Source of the DNA: Pseudomonadota bacterium
Lineage (GTDB): Bacteria > Pseudomonadota > Gammaproteobacteria > Burkholderiales > Sulfuriferulaceae
NCBI GenBank assembly: GCA_021845925.1
Contig: JAJZUW010000004.1
Coordinates: 26,668-90,667 of the forward strand
DNA: 64,000 bases
Direction: 5' to 3'
The translations under genes and the position numbers were made by a program. The notes under the pieces were generated by a model. The model searched no databases and had not been told where the DNA came from. It saw only the letters and a list, made by a program, of their open reading frames with translations. Positions 59,691 to 64,000 of the stretch are shown piece after piece; position 1 is the first letter of the stretch, and each line of letters starts with the position of its first letter.

Positions 59691-61400
59691 TCAATGCAGG
59701 CCGCGCAGTTCTTCGCGCTCTTCATCACTCAGTTCGGACAGCGATTTTCGTGCCAGAACCGCCAGTCTGGACTGTCGCCACGCGTTGCGGGCCTGACCCG
59801 CCGCCAGCTCAAATTCCGCGACCACATCAAACGACTCATCCCAGATCAGACTCTCGGCGGCGCGCGCAGCCAGCAACTGGGCTTCGGGCAACTGCTGGCA
59901 GGCCTCTGCCAGCACGGCTCCGTTGAGGTTGGGGCTTGCCGCCAGTATTTCAAGTAGCCTGACCAACGCGCTGCCATCGGCATCCGGGCCAGTGATCCAT
60001 TCCTTCCTCAGCTGTCCGGCCAGATCGGGCCGAAACAGGATCAGGCGCAACAACTTGTGATTCACGCTCGCCGGTGCCGGCCGCTTTCCGCGCGCAGCCA
60101 CAGGCAGTCCAGGCTTGCCTGGCGCCGGCAGCTTCCACAGCCCCGCCAGTTCGCCAGCTTCCAGACCAGTCAGTTCGGCAGCCCGCTTGCGCAACAGCAA
60201 GGCCAGCGTTGGCGCCTGCACCTGGACCAGAAGCGGTTGCAGTTCTTTCAGAAAGGCGCTCCGCCCCTCTTCCGTCTGCAAATCATGGCGCTCTGTCAAA
60301 TGGCGGAACAGGTAGGCCGACAACGGCAGACCTTGTGCCTCCACCAGGCTGACAAAGGCATCCCGGCCAAATTCCCGCACGTAACTGTCCGGATCGTGCT
60401 GTTCCGGCAAAAACAGGAAGGTCAGCCGACTGGTGTCATCCAGCACTGGCAGGCTCTGTTCCAGCGCTCGCCAGGCAGCGCGCTGTCCGGCAGCATCACC
60501 ATCAAAACAGAACACCACATCGCTGGTCTGCCTCAACAGCTTTTTGACATGCGCCGGTGTCGTTGCAGTTCCCAGCGTCGCTACTGCCCAGTCAATGCCG
60601 TGTTGCGCCAGGGCCACCACATCCATGTAGCCTTCCACCACCAGTACCCGTCCGGCGGACCGGATGGCCTGGCGTGCCTGAAACAGCCCGTACAGCTCCT
60701 GTCCTTTCTGAAACAGCACTGTTTCGGGTGAATTCAGATACTTGGGTTCCCCCCGATCCAGAATCCTGCCGCCAAAACCGATCACATCACCACGGGTGCT
60801 GTGAATCGGAAACATGATACGGTCGCGGAAGCGGTCATACCGCCGACCATTGTCATTCACAATCACCAGACCGACTTCCGCCAGCGCCGGCGATTCGTAA
60901 TCCTTGACAACCTGCGCCAGCCCCTGCCAGTTGTCTGGAGCGTAACCAAGGCCAAAACGGGCAGCGATTTCTCCTGTCAATCCGCGTTGCTTGAGATAGG
61001 CAATCGCACGCGAAGACTGTTTGAGTTGCTGCCGGTACCAGCGCGTCACCGCCTGCATGAGCTCGGCCAGCCCCGGTTCGTTCCGTGGTCGGACCGACTG
61101 CTCGCGATCGGCTTGCGGAACCTGCAGGCCCGCCTGATCTGCCAGCATGCGAATCGCTTCGACATAGCCAACGCCAGAATATTCCATCAAAAAACCGATG
61201 GCGGATCCATGCGCACCACAACCGAAACAGTGGTAAAACTGTTTGGTTGGCGAAACCGTAAACGATGGGGATTTTTCCTGATGAAATGGACAGCAGGCCT
61301 GAAAATTGGCGCCTGCCTTTTTGAGCGGCACATACCGGCCTACGACATCAACGATATCGACGCGGGACAACAGGGTCTGGATAAACGCCTGCGGAATCAT
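59691..61400 (-). CDS. dnaG: DNA primase DnaG
   Basis: DnaG (569 residues) lays RNA primers for replication. The N-terminal zinc domain has CPFHQEKSPSF and FHCFGCG-like YHCFGCGAHG. The TOPRIM core shows VLVVEGYMDVVALAQHG, LGTATTPAHVKKLLR and FCFDGDAAGQRAAWRAL. The C-terminal DnaB-interacting domain is present but short and weakly conserved. It lies between yqeY and rpoD; the 144-bp gap to rpoD probably holds a processing site or internal promoter. Confidence 0.96.
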   Translation of the reverse strand: MIPQAFIQTLLSRVDIVDVVGRYVPLKKAGANFQACCPFHQEKSPSFTVSPTKQFYHCFGCGAHGSAIGFLMEYSGVGYVEAIRMLADQAGLQVPQADREQSVRPRNEPGLAELMQAVTRWYRQQLKQSSRAIAYLKQRGLTGEIAARFGLGYAPDNWQGLAQVVKDYESPALAEVGLVIVNDNGRRYDRFRDRIMFPIHSTRGDVIGFGGRILDRGEPKYLNSPETVLFQKGQELYGLFQARQAIRSAGRVLVVEGYMDVVALAQHGIDWAVATLGTATTPAHVKKLLRQTSDVVFCFDGDAAGQRAAWRALEQSLPVLDDTSRLTFLFLPEQHDPDSYVREFGRDAFVSLVEAQGLPLSAYLFRHLTERHDLQTEEGRSAFLKELQPLLVQVQAPTLALLLRKRAAELTGLEAGELAGLWKLPAPGKPGLPVAARGKRPAPASVNHKLLRLILFRPDLAGQLRKEWITGPDADGSALVRLLEILAASPNLNGAVLAEACQQLPEAQLLAARAAESLIWDESFDVVAEFELAAGQARNAWRQSRLAVLARKSLSELSDEEREELRGLH

Positions 61401-61477
61401 AAGGTATTCAGCAACCCCAAACGTCCTGCACCCGAACGCGGAACCGGATATCCGATTCTGCGTAGCCCTGCACCCGG

Positions 61478-61924
61478 TCAGGCGCCCAGCAAAGCCTTGA
61501 TCCGGCCGGAGACCTGAGCCATGTCAGCCCGACCAGCCAATCCTGCCTTCACCTGGGCCATGACCTTGCCCATATCCTTGACGCCGCTGGCTCCAGTCGC
61601 CGTTATGGCAGTCTGGATGGCCGCATCAATTTCTTCATCGGTTGCTGCTGCCGGCATATACGCCTGCAACACCTCCACCTCAAATCGTTCGGAATCCGCC
61701 AGATCCTGTCGCCCTGCAGCATCGTACTGGGCAATCGAATCGCGTCGCTGCTTGAGCATTTTGTCGATCACCGCAACGACCCTGGCATCATCGAGTTCGA
61801 CGCGCTCGTCAACCTCGATCTGCTTCATGGCCGCCAGCAGCAGGCGCAAAGCGCCAAGGCGCCCGGTTTCCCGGGCGCGCATGGCAGACTTCATGTCTTC
61901 GGTAATTCTGGCTTTCAGACTCAT
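61478..61924 (-). CDS. yqeY: GatB/YqeY domain protein
   Basis: This 148-residue helical protein of the YqeY family opens SLKARITEDMKSAMRARETGRLGALRLLLAAMKQIEVDERVELDD and ends in a domain like the tail of GatB (GVKDMGKVMAQVKAGLAGRADMAQVSGRIKALL). It is thought to bind tRNA or act with tRNA-dependent amidotransferase, but the role is unproven. It has its usual place between rpsU and dnaG. Confidence 0.93.
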   Translation of the reverse strand: MSLKARITEDMKSAMRARETGRLGALRLLLAAMKQIEVDERVELDDARVVAVIDKMLKQRRDSIAQYDAAGRQDLADSERFEVEVLQAYMPAAATDEEIDAAIQTAITATGASGVKDMGKVMAQVKAGLAGRADMAQVSGRIKALLGA

Positions 61925-62001
61925 CGGCAGCGTTTTGCCTGCTCCAACCTTCGGGCGAAGCCTGGCAAATTCAATCGTTATCTGCTAACAATCCACACGG
62001 A

Positions 62002-62214
62002 TCAATACATTTTCGGCGGCAGCATCTGACTGCGAATGCGTTTGTAGTGCCGCTTGACAGCCGCTGCCAGCTTGCGCTTGCGTTCGGCGGTAGGCTTTTC
62101 GTAGAATTCGCGGGCGCGCAGTTCGGTCAGCAGGCCGGTCTTTTCAACAGTGCGCTTGAAACGGCGCATGGCAACTTCAAACGGTTCGTTTTCCTTGACG
62201 CGTACACTTGGCAT
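62002..62214 (-). CDS. rpsU: 30S ribosomal protein S21
   Basis: S21 (70 residues) is a very basic small-subunit protein, near the anti-Shine-Dalgarno end of 16S rRNA. The sequence [26 protein letters not shown] and the closing [13 protein letters not shown] are standard. First gene of rpsU-yqeY-dnaG-rpoD, with a strong promoter directly upstream. Confidence 0.97.
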   Translation of the reverse strand: MPSVRVKENEPFEVAMRRFKRTVEKTGLLTELRAREFYEKPTAERKRKLAAAVKRHYKRIRSQMLPPKMY

Positions 62215-62252
62215 GTAGGGGATGCTCCAAAACAGTGGGAGGAAAAAGGAGA

Positions 62253-62281
62253 ATTATAGCTCAGCAAACAGGAATTTCCAA
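62253..62281 (-). promoter_or_regulatory. Sigma-70 promoter of the rpsU-dnaG-rpoD operon
   Basis: On the minus strand TTGGAA (62276-62281) and a perfect TATAAT (62253-62258) are separated by exactly 17 nt, 38 nt upstream of the rpsU start. Confidence 0.8.
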
Positions 62282-62317
62282 CAAGCAAAGCGGGCTTTTT
62301 TCAGCTAGAATAGTCGC

Positions 62318-64000
62318 ATGAGCTATCAGGTACTGGCGCGCAAGTGGCGCCCGCGCAATTTTTCCGAGCTGATGGGGCAAACGCACGTCGTGCGTGCGCT
62401 CAGCAACGCGCTCGAACAGAACCGGCTGCACCATGCCTGGCTGTTTACCGGCACGCGCGGAGTTGGCAAAACCACCATTGCACGCATTCTGGCCAAATCG
62501 CTCAACTGCGAATCCGGCATCACCGCTCATCCATGCGGTACATGCGCGGCCTGCCGCGAAATCGATGCCGGCCGGTTTGTCGATCTCATCGAGCTCGATG
62601 CCGCGTCAAACACCGGTATCGACAACATGCGCGAAGTGCTCGACAACGCGCATTATGCGCCGACTGCGGGACGTTTCAAGGTATACATCATCGACGAAGT
62701 GCACATGCTGTCGCGCTCCGCGTTCAATTCGATGCTGAAGACCCTCGAAGAACCTCCCGAACACGTCAAGTTCATTCTCGCCACGACGGATCCGCAAAAA
62801 ATCCCGGTCACTGTCCTGTCGCGCTGCCTGCAGTTCAACCTGAAGCAGATGACGCCATCCCAGGTTGCCGAACACCTGCAGCACGTTCTGGCAGAAGAAC
62901 ACATCGACTGCGAACCCGCCGCGCTCAACCGGATCGGACATGCCGCGCGTGGCAGCATGCGCGATGCGCTATCTTTGCTGGACCAGGCAATTGCCCATTC
63001 CGCCGGAGAAATCCGGGATGCTGCCGTCCAGGAGATGCTGGGCGGACTTGACCGCGCATCGCTGTGCGGACTGCTGGAAGCCATTACGGATGACAATGGC
63101 GCCGAACTGCTCACCCGTTCTGCCGCCATGACCGAACGCAGCATGGATTGCGCTGCTGCATTGCAGGAACTGGCGCTGATCCTGCATCAGATTGCCATCC
63201 TGCAAACCCTGCCGGAAGCCCTGCCGGAAGACACGCCTGACCTGGAGCGTCTGTCCAGCCTCGCTGGACGGATGCCGGCAGAGCTGGTCCAGCTATGTTA
63301 CCAGATCTGCCTGCTTGGTCGCCGCGACCTGCCCCTGGCTCCCGATGAAACAGCCGGCTTCAACATGACCTTGCTGCGCATGCTGGCCTTTCGCCCGGAT
63401 GCCCATCCAGCCGGAACCGACACATCGCAGCAGCCGGCTCCTGCGCGGTCGGCGCAGGCAAGACCAGCCGGCGCACCCACACACCAGACAGCACAACCCA
63501 GGCCGGAAAGCCGGCCCGAACATCCGCACCCGCTGCCTGCCAGCAACCCTGATCACGCAACTGCCCGCGCACAACCGGACGACGCACCTGCTCCGGTTGC
63601 CGATGCCAGATCTCCGGCGCCAGGCAACTTGCCCGCCGATGCCCGCCAGTGGGCGGAACTGTTGCAGCGCCTGCGTCTGGGCGGTCAGGCGCGCATGCTG
63701 GCAACCGAATGCGAACTGGTCGCCTGCGAAGGTTCGACCATTCGCATGCGCCTGGCAAACATCCACCGCCATCTGGCCGAGCCTGGCTACCAGTCCCGTC
63801 TGCGGGAAGCACTGGAAAAACATTTCGGTCTGAACTTGCGACTGGAAATCGAACTGGCCGATGGCGAAACCAATTCCCCCCAGCGCCTGCAGACCGAAGC
63901 GCGGGAGCGCCTGCAAGCCGCTGCCGAACAGACAGTGGCAACCGATCCGCTGGTGCAGGATATCATTCAGCAAATGGGGGGACGAGTGACCCGCGTCACC
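62318..64000 (+). CDS. dnaX: DNA polymerase III tau/gamma subunit (3' end outside window)
   Basis: DnaX is the clamp-loader ATPase; 561 codons are visible and the frame stays open to the edge. Walker A is GTRGVGKTT (45-53), the zinc cysteines are Cys64, Cys73, Cys76 and Cys79, and Walker B and sensor segments are VYIIDEVHMLSRSAFNSMLKTLEEPPE and ILATTDPQKIPVTVLSRC. A Pro/Ala-rich linker (about 375-430) precedes the tau-specific C-terminal domain. No gamma frameshift heptamer is seen in the linker region. No Shine-Dalgarno precedes the ATG, and TAGAAT lies only 6 nt upstream, so a leaderless message is possible. Confidence 0.95.
   Translation, partial: MSYQVLARKWRPRNFSELMGQTHVVRALSNALEQNRLHHAWLFTGTRGVGKTTIARILAKSLNCESGITAHPCGTCAACREIDAGRFVDLIELDAASNTGIDNMREVLDNAHYAPTAGRFKVYIIDEVHMLSRSAFNSMLKTLEEPPEHVKFILATTDPQKIPVTVLSRCLQFNLKQMTPSQVAEHLQHVLAEEHIDCEPAALNRIGHAARGSMRDALSLLDQAIAHSAGEIRDAAVQEMLGGLDRASLCGLLEAITDDNGAELLTRSAAMTERSMDCAAALQELALILHQIAILQTLPEALPEDTPDLERLSSLAGRMPAELVQLCYQICLLGRRDLPLAPDETAGFNMTLLRMLAFRPDAHPAGTDTSQQPAPARSAQARPAGAPTHQTAQPRPESRPEHPHPLPASNPDHATARAQPDDAPAPVADARSPAPGNLPADARQWAELLQRLRLGGQARMLATECELVACEGSTIRMRLANIHRHLAEPGYQSRLREALEKHFGLNLRLEIELADGETNSPQRLQTEARERLQAAAEQTVATDPLVQDIIQQMGGRVTRVT

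Noticed and set aside
62789-62800. A6 run in dnaX as a programmed frameshift site for gamma
   Set aside because: It lies inside the ATPase core (codons for DPQKIP), not near the end of domain III, and no stop or stem-loop follows in a suitable place.

Overview
The window looks like a chromosomal segment of a betaproteobacterium. The evidence is gene order: trxB and smr beside ftsK-lolA-rarA, the guaA-guaB / rnfH-ratA / smpB group, and rpsU-yqeY-dnaG-rpoD followed by tRNA-Ile2 are all arrangements typical of Betaproteobacteria. Protein families are Gram-negative throughout (TonB receptor, LolA, Lol-type lipoproteins, outer membrane efflux factor). I cannot name the genus. No rRNA, CRISPR array, complete insertion sequence or integrase is visible.

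Layout. 1-1155 is a field of short dispersed palindromic repeats containing one GIY-YIG gene. 1156-7587 (minus) is a five-gene YbhGFSR-type ABC exporter with its own outer membrane factor. 7638-11367 (minus) holds a barstar-like protein, PhoH/PIN ATPase, a Bcp peroxiredoxin, an Smr protein and TrxB. A second repeat field precedes ftsK-lolA-rarA (plus), which converges on clpB; clpB has a textbook sigma-32 promoter. 19091-22935 has an LTXXQ protein and a giant DUF748 protein. 22953-29316 (minus) is a sensory cluster: TonB receptor, YfiR, CHASE8-like histidine kinase, REC-GGDEF-EAL protein and a stand-alone receiver.

29519-38800 is accessory. It starts with a secreted RNase A-like toxin coupled to a CdiI-type immunity gene, then small envelope proteins and a secreted metallo-hydrolase. 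Next is a two-gene ATPase + TOPRIM-like module that resembles anti-phage systems. Last is a mosaic of toxin-antitoxin genes built up at the 3' end of guaA, with duplicated guaA-tail and terminator sequences, one toxin broken by an amber codon, one frameshifted gene and one intact HigBA-type pair.

38809-46541 returns to core functions: guaA, guaB, rnfH-ratA, smpB, an EAL phosphodiesterase and umuDC. 46542-47061 is a third repeat field in which one repeat has expanded into an 11-unit, 27-bp tandem array. 47062-51292 (minus) carries a DUF2750 gene, two secreted proteins that share a segment (the larger ends in an HNH-type polymorphic-toxin-like domain) and an OmpR-type two-component system. mgtA follows with a leader of about 250 nt, then a PAS kinase/HD-GYP regulator pair, tRNA-Ile2, the macromolecular synthesis operon and the start of dnaX, which runs off the window.

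The items most worth a second look are the two independently secreted polymorphic-toxin-type proteins (29519-30402 and 47598-49127), the ATPase/TOPRIM pair (34249-36014) and the layered island behind guaA (36271-38823).
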